DNA of 64,000 bases from positions 1,911,001-1,975,000 of the forward strand of contig JAQPZY010001471.1 in NCBI GenBank assembly GCA_029931535.1, read 5' to 3'. The notes below the pieces were generated by a model. It saw nothing but the letters and a program-made list of their open reading frames with translations, did not search any database and was not told where the DNA came from. A program made the position numbers and the translations under genes. The stretch comes from Margaritifera margaritifera. Lineage: Eukaryota; Mollusca; Bivalvia; Unionida; Margaritiferidae. Shown here one piece after another: positions 35,880-48,900 of the stretch. Position 1 is the stretch's first letter, and each line of letters begins with the position of its first letter.

Positions 35880-37195
35880 TACGATTGAATTGTAGACACT
35901 GAAATTGCAATCAATGACTCAGTAAATTCTCCTAATGATTTTGATGAGCAAGGTCTAGGACAATTAAATTCTGGACAACAATCTATAACACAAGAAATTG
36001 AAATTGGAGGAACTATTAAGGAACTATGGTTATAAAGCAGGCAACTACTTTGTAAGTAAATACGCTAGCCATACGTATTGAGATAGTAAGCGTGGAATAT
36101 AAGTCAAGCGCAGAGCAAGATCCGGTAATGCAATTAATTTGAAGATCTCCACAAGTGATGGAACAACATTTGTAGTACCTGGTTCAATAGAGAAACAACC
36201 AGAAGGCTCTGGTTTTATGCAAGGATTCAGAAATCGACTTCTATAACATGCTTCGACCATAACATAAGAATTTAAGGATAGATTGAACTGACTTAACGAT
36301 ATTGGATAAACATTGGAGCCTGTACTAAGTAAAACGACAACGGTAATACCTTTTCGAACCTATTATTGTTCAAAAACAACCAAAAAAGAAAAAAGTTTCC
36401 GAGGACATAGAAATGAAAATAAAGACAAGAATGAATCGTTGATTAGCAAGTTAGAGAAGCTGAGAATATAATTTACAAATACCACGGAAAAATTCAAATT
36501 AGAAAATTTCCACCTGCAGTGAAAAGAATATTGACTTCACAATATTAAATAATATTAAGGGGTTATGCAGGTGCTGCGAAAGTTGGAAATTCAAAACTAT
36601 CATCTATGAAATGTGATGTTAAAAAGTATGAAAAACAGATTGAAGGGTTAAAAAGCGATATTAGTAGAGCAACACGTTGGAAAGTGATGAAAGTAAAAGA
36701 AGGCAATTAGTTTGATATCTAACACAGTTTAGAGAGGGTTTTCAGAGAAAAAGTGAGATACAAACTACAATTAGGAGAAAACTGAAACACGTGTTAGAGA
36801 AACGTGGGTAACAATAGCTGATATAGCCACTGCAATAAGTACCACAATATCAACAGTTGCTCTGTCTACAGCATATTTTGTTAAAGGTTTAGTAGAAGGT
36901 AATGGAGAAACAAGTGGCAGTAGTGTTCGATCAAGGGCAAAGACGTTTCATTCATTGACAAAAAAAAATTAAAAGGCTTATTATATATTGGTAATTATTT
37001 GTCTGAGTTAGTCCCAAAAAAGCAGCATCAGCATTGTCTGGAATTTTTTTCAGTGTAATAAGCTAGCTTTGGAAATAGCTGGATTGGTTGTTTCATTTTG
37101 AGCACAACATATTATTTACTAATTTTGGCATTAATGGGTTTGTGATTTGCATTTTTGATTGGAGGTTTAAACAAAGCTATTAATATGAACATAAG
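35880..37195 (+). pseudogene. Decayed gene B, left copy 1: coiled-coil plus membrane protein
   Basis: Plus-strand pieces in order are: an acidic N-terminal part (DFDEQGLGQLNSGQQSITQE, about 35930-36000); a PPAVK box at 36510-36524; a charged helical part (VKKYEKQIEGLKSDISRA, about 36615-36680); a hydrophobic segment with TISTVALSTAYFVKGLVEG near 36850-36900; and a C-terminal hydrophobic SALSGIFFSVISWLWK near 37030-37075. Stops and shifts separate them. B runs opposite to its neighbours and converges with A, as in the other two copies. The C-terminal pattern resembles, from memory, an uncharacterised membrane protein family that is repeated in cnidarian and mollusc genomes (PGIIGSIVSWLL type). 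Enzymatic motifs are absent. Confidence 0.6.
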
Positions 37196-37264
37196 TTATT
37201 AAATTGTTTCAAAACGTAAACCAGAGTAACTGGTGCAACAATTGTTATCAATATAAATTATTCT

Positions 37265-38025
37265 TCCTTGCTACATGCTAAATATGTTGTGTTTTTTTGA
37301 GTTTTTTGTTGTTGTCGTTTCTGAGGTAGACTTTGACCACACTTCGTGATTGCCACGTGTAATATGAACGTTTGAGTATGGGATCGTACTCCGCACGTAT
37401 GGCGAAGGCACACTCACATTTGCAGATGTACTATGCACAGGTTCCGCCGTCCTGACAGCAAGACTGTCATCATCATAGTACTTCTCCTCTATATAATTTT
37501 ACCCACTTTCTCTTCCTTTGTTTCCTCTGCAATTTCTTGTCGTACTTTGACAGAATGTTTTTCAGCCTTTGAAATACAGTTCTTTGCTACACTCTATCGA
37601 TGCTAAAGTTTAATCCAAGTTTAAAGGAGTCTTTGGATTCCTTTAAATTGTTCTTGCATCCAATAACACCACCCATTTGCATAACCATGTCACTCGGTAA
37701 ACAAAAACACACTGCCACCACCAACAGCATAGCCCAATTTCATTCTGAAATCTGTTATATATTGTTAAAGTTCTACCATAATGTTTGCATCACTGTCATA
37801 ACCTGACTGTCCTAAAACAATAGATACAATAACCTTTTAGCAGTGTCTTCAACAGTATAAACAGGCCCTGTAATAAATGTTCTGCTTTGAACTTGTGCAC
37901 CTTAAATTCAAATTACATATGATCTATTCCTTCGATTCAATCTTGCAATATCTTCCTCTGCCAGACCGTTGTTATCTCCAGCATCTTTATCTACCATAGA
38001 ATTAATCCTGTCATATGATGGGGGA
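37265..38025 (-). pseudogene. Decayed gene A, left copy 1
   Basis: Read on minus from about 38025: NNGLAEEDIARLNRRNRSYV, then QSRTFITGPVYTVEDTAKRL, then MKLGYAVGGGSVFLF (37700-37743). After a shift come GCKNNLKESKDSFKLGLNFS and finally STSANVSVPSPYVRST. All five blocks have partners in the plus-strand copy at 50.25-50.99 kb, in the same order. The MKLGYAVG-G stretch looks like the start of a hydrophobic segment. The family is unknown to me. Three or more disruptions make it a pseudogene. It is tail-to-tail with B. Confidence 0.6.
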
Positions 38026-38947
38026 ATGATACATTACAAAAGTATAGAATTTCGGGTCGATTTTTATTAATTTTTTGTACAAGACCACAAGGTAATAAAC
38101 CGATATAAAGAAATTAAGTTTGTCCTTACCATGCAAAATGTTTTGTAAACAACATTTTTTGGGGTAGTTTTCCCTAATGCAAATTATCAAAATACTAGAA
38201 AAATTGTCAAAGATACAACAATTATTATGAAAGTGATATAAAAGTGAAGGGCACATCCGTCTTATTGAGACAAAATGTATTGAACAAAGTCAATTCCCTT
38301 TTTCTTATTCCTGTAAAATTATTAAATTTTACCAATTTCATTTACGACGTGAAAAAATTAGATTCTAAACAACAAAGAATGTAATTGTTGTACTGAAATT
38401 GTTCTCAAGTAAAGCTTGCTGAGAGAGTGATCAATTATTTACAAAACCTATAGGGTTTCCAGTCAAAATATTATGTTTTAATACTTTTTGTATATTAAAT
38501 ATGGCAATAGCCTTGAAAAATATTATGTATTTCCTACTTCATCCGTGTGATGTAACTCTCTTTACAAATCAAATGATTTTGGTTCATTTTGTTGTAATTC
38601 TCTTTGACAGAAGGGTTTATAGATGCATTGAAATTGCACATAGTATAACTTTTGTTGAGAAAAAAATGCATAATTTATGGCGAAGGTGCTGTTGATTCTT
38701 TTAATACAAATTGAGAGAAGTTTAAATGTCTCGTGATTGTGATTTTCAATACCACTTATTTTGTTCAAAATCTCATCGATAGCTCGTAGTCTTCTACATT
38801 GTATCTGTTTTTCAGTTTTTTAGCTGTAGTTGGAATCAGTATCGTATTTTTGAATTTTATATCTTTGCATTTCTTCGTTGATGTGATTTATTATCTTGTT
38901 AGGACGATGTCAACATTATAATCACATTAACACATGTTCCCTGTGTA
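38026..38947. other. Upstream of gene A, no recognised gene
   Basis: No homology to the region left of 50.25 kb is visible, so the shared block seems to end near 38.03 kb. Frames on both strands at 38.50-38.77 kb (64 and 68 codons) overlap in antisense and cannot be told apart. The second duplication copy, 41025-41945, has the same content. Confidence 0.4.
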
Positions 38948-40192
38948 TCTAGGACAATTAAATTCTGGACAACAATCTATAACACAAGAAATTGAAATTG
39001 GAGGAACTATTAAGGAACTATGGTTATAAAGCAGGCAACTACTTTGTAAGTAAATACGCTAGCCATACGTATTGAGATAGTAAGCGTGGAATATAAGTCA
39101 AGCGCAGAGCAAGATCCGGTAATGCAATTAATTTGAAGATCTCCACAAGTGATGGAACAACATTTGTAGTACCTGGTTCAACAGAGAAACAACCAGAAGG
39201 CTCTGGTTTTATGCAAGGATTCAGAAATCGACTTCTATAACATGCTTCGACCATAACATAAGAATTTAAGGATAGATTGAACTGACTTAACGATATTGGA
39301 TAAACATTGGAGCCTGTACTAAGTAAAACGACAACGGTAATACCTTTTCGAACCTATTATCGTTCAAAAACAACCAAAAAAGAAAAAAAGTTTCCGAGGA
39401 CATAGAAATGAAAATAAAGACAAGAATGAATCGTTGATTAGCAAGTTAGAGAAGCTGAGAATATAATTTACAAATACCACGGAAAAATTCAAATTAGAAA
39501 ATTTCCACCTGCAGTGAAAAGAATATTGACTTCACAATATTAAATAATATTAAGGGGTTATGCAGGTGCTGCGAAAGTTGGAAATTCAAAACTATCATCT
39601 ATGAAATGTGATGTTAAAAAGTATGAAAAACAGATTGAAGGGTTAAAAAGCGATATTAGTAGAGCAACACGTTGGAAAGTGATGAAAGTAAAAGAAGGCA
39701 ATTAGTTTGATATCTAACACAGTTTAGAGAGGGTTTTCAGAGAAAAAGTGAGATACAAACTACAATTAGGAGAAAACTGAAACACGTGTTAGAGAAACGT
39801 GGGTAACAATAGCTGATATAGCCACTGCAATAAGTACCACAATATCAACAGTTGCTCTGTCTACAGCATATTTTGTTAAAGGTTTAGTAGAAGGTAATGG
39901 AGAAACAAGTGGCAGTAGTGTTCGATCAAGGGTAAAGACGTTTCATTCATTGACAAAAAAAAAAATTAAAAGGCTTATTATATATTGGTAATTATTTGTC
40001 TGAGTTAGTCCCAAAAAAGCAGCATCAGCATTGTCTGGAATTTTTTTCAGTGTAATAAGCTAGCTTTGGAAATAGCTGGATTGGTTGTTTCATTTTGAGC
40101 ACAACATATTATTTACTAATTTTGGCATTAATGGGTTTGTGATTTGCATTTTTGATTGGAGGTTTAAACAAAGCTATTAATATGAACATAAG
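38948..40192 (+). pseudogene. Decayed gene B, left copy 2 (5'-truncated by the duplication)
   Basis: Nearly identical to 35954-37195, with the same stops and frameshifts, so the gene was already dead when the segment duplicated. The duplication boundary cuts B inside its N-terminal part, just before LGQLNSGQQ. Confidence 0.6.
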
Positions 40193-40261
40193 TTATTAAA
40201 TTGTTTCAAAACGTAAACCAGAGTAACTGGTGCAACAATTGTTATCAATATAAATTATTCT

Positions 40262-41024
40262 TCCTTGCTACATGCTAAATATGTTGTGTTTTTTTGAGTT
40301 TTTTGTTGTTGTCGTTTCTGAGGTAGACTTTGACCACACTTCGTGATTGCCACGTGTAATATGAACGTTTGAGTATGGGATCGTACTCCGCACGTATGGC
40401 GAAGGCACACTCACATTTGCAGATGTACTATGCACAGGTTCCGCCGTCCTGACAGCAAGACTGTCATCATCATAGTACTTCTCCTCTATATAATTTTACC
40501 CACTTTCTCTTCCTTTGTTTCCTCTGCAATTTCTTGTCGTACTTTGACAGAATGTTTTTCAGCCTTTGAAATACAGTTCTTTGCTACACTCTATCGATGC
40601 TAAAGTTTAATCCAAGTTTAAAGGAGTCTTTGGATTCCTTTAAATTGTTCTTGCATCCAATAACACCACCCATTTGCATAACCATGTCACTCGGTAAACA
40701 AAAACACACTGCCACCACCAACAGCATAGCCCAATTTCATTCTGAAATCTGTTATATATTGTTAAAGTTCTACCATAATGTTTGCATCACTGTCATAACC
40801 TGACTGTCCTAAAACAATAGATACAATAACCTTTTAGTAGTGTCTTCAACATTATAAACAGGCCCTGTAATAAATGTTCTGCTTTGAACTTGTGCACCTT
40901 AAATTCAAATTACATATGATCTATTCCTTCGATTCAATCTTGCAATATCTTCCTCTGCCAGACCGTTGTTATCTCCAGCATCTTTATCTACCATAGAATT
41001 AATCCTGTCATATGATGGGGGAAT
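40262..41024 (-). pseudogene. Decayed gene A, left copy 2
   Basis: Nearly identical to 37265-38025 and carries the same disruptions. It lies fully inside the second 2,994-bp copy. Confidence 0.6.
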
Positions 41025-41989
41025 GATACATTACAAAAGTATAGAATTTCGGGTCGATTTTTATTAATTTTTTGTACAAGACCACAAGGTAATACACCGA
41101 TATAAAGATTTTAAGTTTGTCCTTACCATGCAAAATGTTTTGTAAACAACATTTTTTTGGGATTGTTTTCCCTAATGCAAATTTTCAAAATACTAGAAAA
41201 ATTGTCAAAGATACAACAATTATTATGAAAGTGATATAAAAGTGAAGGGCACATCCGTCTTATTGAGACAAAATGTATTGAACAAAGTCAATTCCCTTTT
41301 TCTTATTCCTGTAAAATTATTAAATTTTACCATTTTCATTTACGACGTGAAAAAATTAGATTCTAAACAACAAAGAATGTAATTGTTGTACTGAAATTGT
41401 TCTCAATTAAAGCTTGCTGGGAGAGTGATTAATTATTTACAAAACCTATAGGGTTTCCAGTCAAAATATTATGTTTTAATACTTTTTGTATATTAAATAT
41501 GGCAATAGCCTTGAAAAATATTATGTATTTCCTACTTCATCCGTGTGATGTAACTCTCTTCACAAATCAAATGATTTTGGTTCATTTTGTTGTAATTCTC
41601 TTTGACAGAAGGGTTTATAGATGCATTGAAATTGCACATGGTATAACTTTTGTTGAGAAAAAAATGCATAATTTATGGCGAAGGTGCTGTTGATTCTTTT
41701 AATAAAATTGAGAGAAGTTTAAATGTCTCATGATTGTGATTTTCAATACCACTTATTTTGTTCACAATCTCATCGATAGCTCGTAGTCTTCTACATTGTA
41801 TCTGTTTTTCAGTTTTTTTAGATGTTGTTGGAAGCAGCATCGTATTTTTGAATTTTATATTTTTTCATTTCTTCGGTGATGTGATTTATTATCTTGTTAG
41901 GACGATATCAACATTATAGTCACATTATCACATGTTTCCTGTGTATCATTTTTTTTTCCTGTGATGTTTCGGATGTACTTTCTTTTAAC

Positions 41990-42495
41990 GGTCTGACATT
42001 TCACATATCGTGCATGCATTTATTTTTTTGATGCTCTAATGCACTGCCTTTTACAAATCTGTCACAGACTAGAAATTCATTATTGTGAAGAAAGCCCTAA
42101 CAGTTTTCATTCTCCTTAATACTTCAATTTATGTATTGTATTTTCGCCGTCTCTGGAGGTGAGGTGTGTCTTTGATACCTTTTCTTCTGTGTAGAGGTGC
42201 ACTTTTGGTACATCGTTTATTTTAGTGGCATAATATTTTCAGCTGTTTCCTGTTAAACAATTCATGATATGCCTTCCATTTAAAGAGTACATACTTTTAC
42301 CGTACATACATTTTGTTTATAAATCTTTTCAACTTTGTATATTTTATCTTGTTTGTGGTATAGATAAATTGTTTTCGTAGCAAATGCCCTCTATATCCTC
42401 TCTTTTCCACTCGTCCAATTTTTAAACGAATGCATCGCCTAAAATGACTGATCTGATTTTAAATGTTTCCTCGGTAAAGCAAAGAAAGTAGCCAT
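41990..42495 (-). pseudogene. Possible decayed gene K
   Basis: The minus strand starts with a methionine at 42495 (MATFFALPRKHLKSDQSF, then stop). After a shift it continues with KLDEWKREDIEGICYENN and LSIPQTR, later KVHLYTEEKVSKTHLTSRDG. The WKREDIEGICYENNLSI piece looks like a helix-turn-helix or SAP-like helix pair, but this is a guess. It is on the strand of A, D, G, H and I and next to the duplicated segment, so it may belong to the same element. No copy is seen near 50 kb. Confidence 0.3.
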
Positions 42496-42887
42496 TTTAG
42501 TTGTTTTCTTTGTGTTTGTAAATTCTACCTGTTTTTCACAGGACAAGGCCGCTGTTAATGCCTATTCGTTCCCAAAAGGTCGGTTTAAAAAACAAAATCA
42601 GACTGGTCTGCATAAATTATATCACTTTAAACAAAGTGGAAAAAAGTGAGATTCCAGTTTTGCTTTTAACTTAAATGATGCATCAAAATGTCATTGCGTC
42701 CGATTTTGTATTTTTATAGCTATTTTTCCGTATTTAGGAAATGATTTACCTTAGAGCGCAACGGAGTAACTCCCCAGTGTTTTGTCCAAAGAATCTCTTA
42801 ATAAAACTATTTAATTTAAACGATAAATGACAGAAGTACTAAACTATTCTCCACACGAAATAGCTAGATATACCAGATCGTTATTAG

Positions 42888-42956
42888 TGTTATGGTTAGC
42901 TCTGCGGTTAGAGTTATTGGGCAGTGTAACAGAGGTCTCAACTCCCGTGGAAAGCA
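42888..42956 (+). mobile_element. tRNA-Thr(TGT)-like relic, probably a decayed SINE head
   Basis: ggttagctctgcggttagag resembles an A box and D arm. gggcagtgtaacaga resembles an anticodon arm with TGT. ggtctcaactcccgtgg looks like a B box from which several bases of the T arm have been lost. It cannot be a working tRNA gene. Confidence 0.4.
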
Positions 42957-45900
42957 TTGTACTCTTTATTCCTTGTTTTTGTTAACGTGTCACACTCACG
43001 TTCTGTCCTTTAAGTTTGCTTGCATTTAATAACTACTAGTATTTCAGTTGCTTGCAATTTGACATTCAAGCAAACAATCCACTGAAATGATTGCAACATA
43101 GTAGTATTTTTGTTTTATTGCCCGGTAATGCGATATGGGTGGCATTGTAAGACTAATATGTGATCCCCGGCTCCGGTAAAAGAGCTACAACACGTTAGAT
43201 TGCAAACATTCAAGCGAAGAGTTTATCGAGGATGATTTCACACGAAACCGTGCCTTGTTCTTTTAAAAGTGGGTGCTCCATATATATCAGGTGTCAGGTA
43301 AATAAATAGGTTGATCCATACTTTGGATCTTTTAGCTGAATCGTTGTAGGTTGACTTTGTAAAGTTTACGATATTTTCAAGTTGCACTGCAACTTTAGCC
43401 GAATACAAATTTGTATATTTACTTATATCAGACACGTAAGTTATTGCATTGCTTCAACCATCTTGCTATCTGAGTTTATGCTGCATATTTCGCTGTTATT
43501 GTCATTAAAAGTAATCTCTAAATCTGCATCTTTCCTAACGCATTATATAATATCTTTTTATGCTTGAAATCAATAAGTTAACACTTTTTATTAAATGTTA
43601 TTCTTCAACACAACTAACCTGGAATACAATTTTTCCCATTCTAGTCTTGTAAACAAAAAGACATTATATCTACATACTGACACTGTTTCTTTCATGTTAA
43701 ATTCATGTAATATTTCAGTCACCTCTCTGCAAACTGTTGCATTCTTTACAATGTACAAATGTTCCATCAATTTTGAGTTGAACAGTTTCAAATTATTATT
43801 TTGTGTTCGTTAATTGTCTTCATATTCTGGCTGGTCCAGTCATTTTTGTAATTTTTTAAAAATAATTCATGTCTTACTTGTCCAGCATTGTCTTCGAGTA
43901 TTTAAAGTTTTTGTATTTCTCGAAATTTTTCGATGCATTGATTTACGCGAGAAAAAGATCATACTCTTTTAATTGTCACTATGGTCAAGCTATGTTAATA
44001 TGTAACTACTTATCACTAGGTCCTCGTTTCTCCAAAGTTGAATTCTGGAAAAGTCTGAGGATGACCGGTTGTCTTAATCGAGTGCATTTCAAGTTCAAGG
44101 GTCAAATTTTAAAACTCAACGTGGTAAACTTGTTCAGAAAACTTTCTATGCAGATTGTCTCCATAGAGTGACATGTGCTGTAAATCTATAGGCGTAGAGA
44201 AACACTCAATGGCCCGAAACTATGTCATTATCAGGGAAGCCGATTCCACCAACACAGCATGGGAAACAACAAAAGTAATCCTAATGAACGGCAACAATTA
44301 ATCAATTCAATTCACGTCATCATATCACCGCAGCAATAGCTTCCAAGTAATACAGACATTTCTATTTCTTATATTTAAATATACTATTCAGCGTAGCTAC
44401 AATATTCTCAGATGAAATCTATAATAAATTTTGCCTATTGGTATTTTATCTATTTTATTAATATATAATCTCGTTCACACATTATTCTCTCTCCAAACTT
44501 TTCGTAGCTTAAAATTAAGAGTTATTCAATTTGTTCAAAATTCAAATGGAATAAGAAAAGGTGACAAACAAACACCAATGGCAGAAAATTATCAATACCA
44601 TTTACAAATCGAAATTTGAATAAGCATTGCTTTGTATTATGTCTCAGACGGACAATATCTCCACACAATTGAAATCTACATTCATTAAGTATGTAACACT
44701 CTTAGTACAAAATAATTAAAAAAAACCATCTGTCACAAATTAACACAACAAAAATGTTTTTGAAATAAATTATTACGGGACAAAACAAAGGTACACACAC
44801 AAACAAAAAATAACTGTTACGATTGAGAATCGAACCAGGGAACGTTTGCATGAAATGGAATGTGTAACCTGTTGGAATTTGCATGCAGCTATAAATGTTT
44901 TTAGCCTCAATAAAGGGTCTAAAACTTGAAAGAATACGTTTTAAATATAAATTTAATTAAAAAAATTAATATGAAAGACAGGTTGTATCGATTTTCAAGC
45001 ATTTTACCTTTATATAGGAAAATGAAGTAAACTGCGAAAGACTGGAATAATTAACGCAGAAGTAAGCGAAATGCACATCAAATGTAAAATGTAAGTATTT
45101 TAGAAGGAAAACATGCATATGCGTACAAAGATATAATCATTTTTATCATACAGAAAAGCTGCAACAGTCCCAGATTGGATTTAGTCTTCCAATATGATTC
45201 AGTATCTGCTTTCATTTATTAATAATGTGATCAGCAAACGCAGCCAAAAGTCTCATGGCATACAAAGATTCCATGACCTCTGACAGCACGTGCTTCGAGT
45301 GGAAAAGCAACATGTCTTACTTAGTTTCACACTATTTCGTAAGTATTGAACTAGTGGTGCTCCCAAATTCTTCAGAAGCAAAATAAATATGTACAACAAA
45401 AATTGCATCATATTTTTGCAAAATTCATATGACAAAACAAGTTCAACAGAAGAACCTTTGCCACAATGATCACTGCCCAGTAATAAACGAAACAAAATCC
45501 ACGCGTTGTCGTTGTTATATGGTATATTTAAAATAATCAAAAGGAACACTTGATGTTAGTAACAACTATGAGAGTTTAAATGGAATGGTTATATCACTTA
45601 CATTCATTACTTTCATTACTTCCATGATAACTACTAATGCCGTAAATTGAAGACATCAATCACAAATACACAATCCGTGAGAATATTAACTGAGGTAACT
45701 TTTTGCATTGCATCATGAATGAAGTAAGTTTATTTGCCGTTTAATACACTGATGTGCTCGACAAATCTCCATGGGTAACATTTTAAAAATAAAATAAAAA
45801 CAGTTTATAGTTTATTTTATTGTTACATACAACGTTGGAGTACTGATTGGATTCGAAAAGAACCATACATCTAATTGCTTTTTCACTCCGATATATATTG

Positions 45901-48900
45901 TCAGAAGCATGTGCAACACTATGCTTTTCATTCTCCATGCCTACGAGTTCCTAGCCGTTCCGACGCCCAATGTGCCCAACGTAATCTCGCAAATATCAAA
46001 AGAAATATTTGGATATTGTGTGTAAATCTTCATATAATTAGTGCGATTGGGGTGCAGTATTATTAATTAGTTGTGGGGAAATATTCGATGATATATGCTA
46101 TTTCTGCGATGCAAAATATATCACAGTTTTATGGAATGCAGATTGTACTGGATTCAAGCAGTCCAAACTATTGCGCTACCTCATAAAGAAAAGATACCTG
46201 CAGTGATATGTAACAAAAAAAAAGCAAACAAGGGCTTAAACATATGGTAAATTCACGAAAATCATCTTCAACATTCCGATATTTAACTATTCTATGGCCT
46301 TACTCTCTTGATAAATTTAGCGGAAGATTAATTTGGCAGGCGAATTATTTTTTGTGTGCAAGCTGTGTGTTTGATGCAGCTGTATAAATCAAAACTTAAT
46401 CATAATCGGCAGATATTTGCTATTTCGATTTTCAACAAGATCACAGATTGCTAGGATTGTTTCTGCAGACATATTTCATTATCTCGCACGAAATATTCAT
46501 TGCATCTCCAAATACATGTGTTTCACCTTATGCAAAGTGATTCGTACATCTAGATTTGTGTTTGTAGGATTTATAAGTAAAGATTTGATGCAAGTAGCAA
46601 GAAATCAAATGCAAATTTATACCAAAAGACAGACAATTCAGATCACGCGCTTCTTATATGGAAATTTCAAGCTTATATGAAATACTGTATAGCGAGTTAT
46701 TATAGCGAATAAAACGTTTAGCGCTGTAGTGGTCTCCGACTGATATCTTGAAAATAAATTTCGCCAAATTTTATTATCCGCTGAAATATATAGGGCCAAA
46801 CATTTTATAAGTTAGCGAAACTCTGAAATAAAATAGTGACCCTCGCCCTCACCATTAAGTTCAGTGAGAATGCATCGGTAGTCTCCGTTCTCAGCATACA
46901 TTTAAAAAATGACAAAACAATGACCATAGATAGAATCGGAGGTAAAGAGATAACGTGACCATAACCCATGCATTGCTATGGAAAATATTAAGGACTGTAT
47001 CACTCTGTGCACCTTGATTGGCAGTTGTGGACCGGTAGTAGCCAATCAAATTCACAATAGATGGGGTAGGAGTATTTTTGTTTCATATCGCAGAAATCAA
47101 ATCAGATTTAATTTGCCACAAGTGTACTTTAGTTTCTAAATGAACAGACTGGAGCATCAATTATATTACATTATTCAGTTATATAATTTGTTCTTTCCAA
47201 GTATTGCATGGCAAATAAATAATTTTGACTTGCTCTCAACAGAGTTTGGTGTTGTCGAGACTAATTCAGCGTTCTCTAAAAAGACAATGTTTGCTAAAAC
47301 AAAAACAATACTGCTTGTTGTCCTCGCTAAAATGAAATTTCCATATATCTGCAATGAATAAAATATAACTGGCCAATATTTAAAATCCTTCGTATTCAAC
47401 AAAACTGCAAAATAAAATCAGGCCATACGGTTTTACTTTTGTCTACATCAACCTGTCCCTGGGTGATTACCTTCACCTAAATTCGAATCAAATGTAAAAA
47501 TAAAAATTCAAGATAATCGATTAGCCTCAGAAACAAACTATTCTTATTGTTGGTGTAATGTGACTTGTTTCAGTTAGTTCTCAAAACCAGCATTAATATC
47601 AACAAAATTTATTTTTCCTTCTTACCAATGCTATCCAAATGAATTGGGGTGGGGTACTAATCTAATCGGGAATGTAATATGCATTTATCCCACTGGAAAC
47701 CATACAATCTGAGAATTATTTTGTAACCAACGTTGACTCTAATTCTCGCCAGATTTATCGATGAGCTCTACAATATGATTCTGAGTTTATACATCATTAC
47801 ACTATTTTCGGAATTAAATAAATAAGAGCAGTGCAGAAACAAATTGAGACAATTCTTTTTCTGTCAGAACTAGGAATACCTAGATGATAAATTCATTTGA
47901 CTGAGATAGTTGTTTGCTCTCCTATTAAATCACACAGAACATGCACCCTGATATCATGATTGAATGATTGAAACTGATTTGTTCTGCACAAATGGCTACA
48001 ATTGTGCAATATTTGAAAGCATCAACCTTTCTAAGTCATTCGCGTAAATCAAAATGAGGAGAAAGATCAGATAATGTAAGCAAGCATAAACTATATTAAA
48101 CGAAACGAAATAAATAATTCAATTGTATATAATTAAAAAACTTCTTCCTTTCATTTGTTTAACTCTTTATTATTAACATGTAATTATAAAATGTTAGTAA
48201 TATAAAATGAAACTAAGGTTTAATGTAATAGTTGGAAGCGTTACTCAGGCAGTAGCCGATATCTAGGAAAGAATGCAACGTAGAAATGAATGTTATTTCA
48301 TTTAATATGCATCACTGATGGTTTTTGTTTAGCTACAAGGAATCGTTTTTTGAATCATGTCAATATCTGTCAAACATGTCGATACGTTTGAGATTCAGTC
48401 ACACGTGTGTGTTAATATAATACGCTTACTGAAGGATCTACACCGTGTATGAAACTCTCCACAAAATTACGCAATTTTCTGTAAGAAATTGCAGTTTTTA
48501 TTTAATGTCAATAGATATACATTTTTATAGTTTATCACTGAACTAAAATAAAACTTGTCAACTTAAAAAAACAACAACAAACAAACAAAAAAACAAAACA
48601 AAAACAAATAATAATAAAAAAGAATCTAATACAAATACACTCTTGATATTGTATGAGGGATTACGGTTTATTGCATCGTAGGTTAATTGATTAAGATCAC
48701 ATACCCCATCCATGATTTTTGAGAACTGTTTATCTACCTCAAATATGTATTATAGTTAACAATCGCAGAATGTCACAACATATATCGATCTATAACAAAA
48801 TTAAGTGACCTTAACCTTTTCACCAGAAGTTAAACTTATGCATAATTTTAATTAACCGTATACAAAGTAGCTTAAAAATCAGACACTAACTTATTTCCTA

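Larger units (their letters stand above)
35954..38947. repeat. 2,994-bp tandem duplication, copy 1
   Basis: Starts at tctaggacaattaaattctg and ends at tgttccctgtgtat. It contains most of gene B (plus), all of gene A (minus) and about 900 bp beyond. It is joined head-to-tail to copy 2 at 38947/38948. Confidence 0.95.
38948..41945. repeat. 2,994-bp tandem duplication, copy 2
   Basis: Same start as copy 1. The first 2.1 kb differs from copy 1 at only a handful of sites. The last 0.8-0.9 kb differs more often, for example near 41110, 41160, 41405 and 41820. After gtgtat the sequence leaves the repeat (catttttttttcc). Confidence 0.95.

Noticed and set aside
36045..36260. 71-codon minus frame, repeated at 39039-39254
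   Set aside because: Present twice only because of the 2,994-bp duplication; the plus strand shows gene B traces here.
43869..44171. 100-codon plus frame
   Set aside because: No motif, no second copy and no supporting context; length is expected by chance in this window.
44820..44890. tRNA B-box-like ggttcgattctcaatc on minus
   Set aside because: No matching A box or cloverleaf could be found upstream, so a SINE call is not supported.
45253..45549. 98-codon minus frame
   Set aside because: Low-complexity hydrophobic content, no recognisable family and equally plausible pieces on the other strand.
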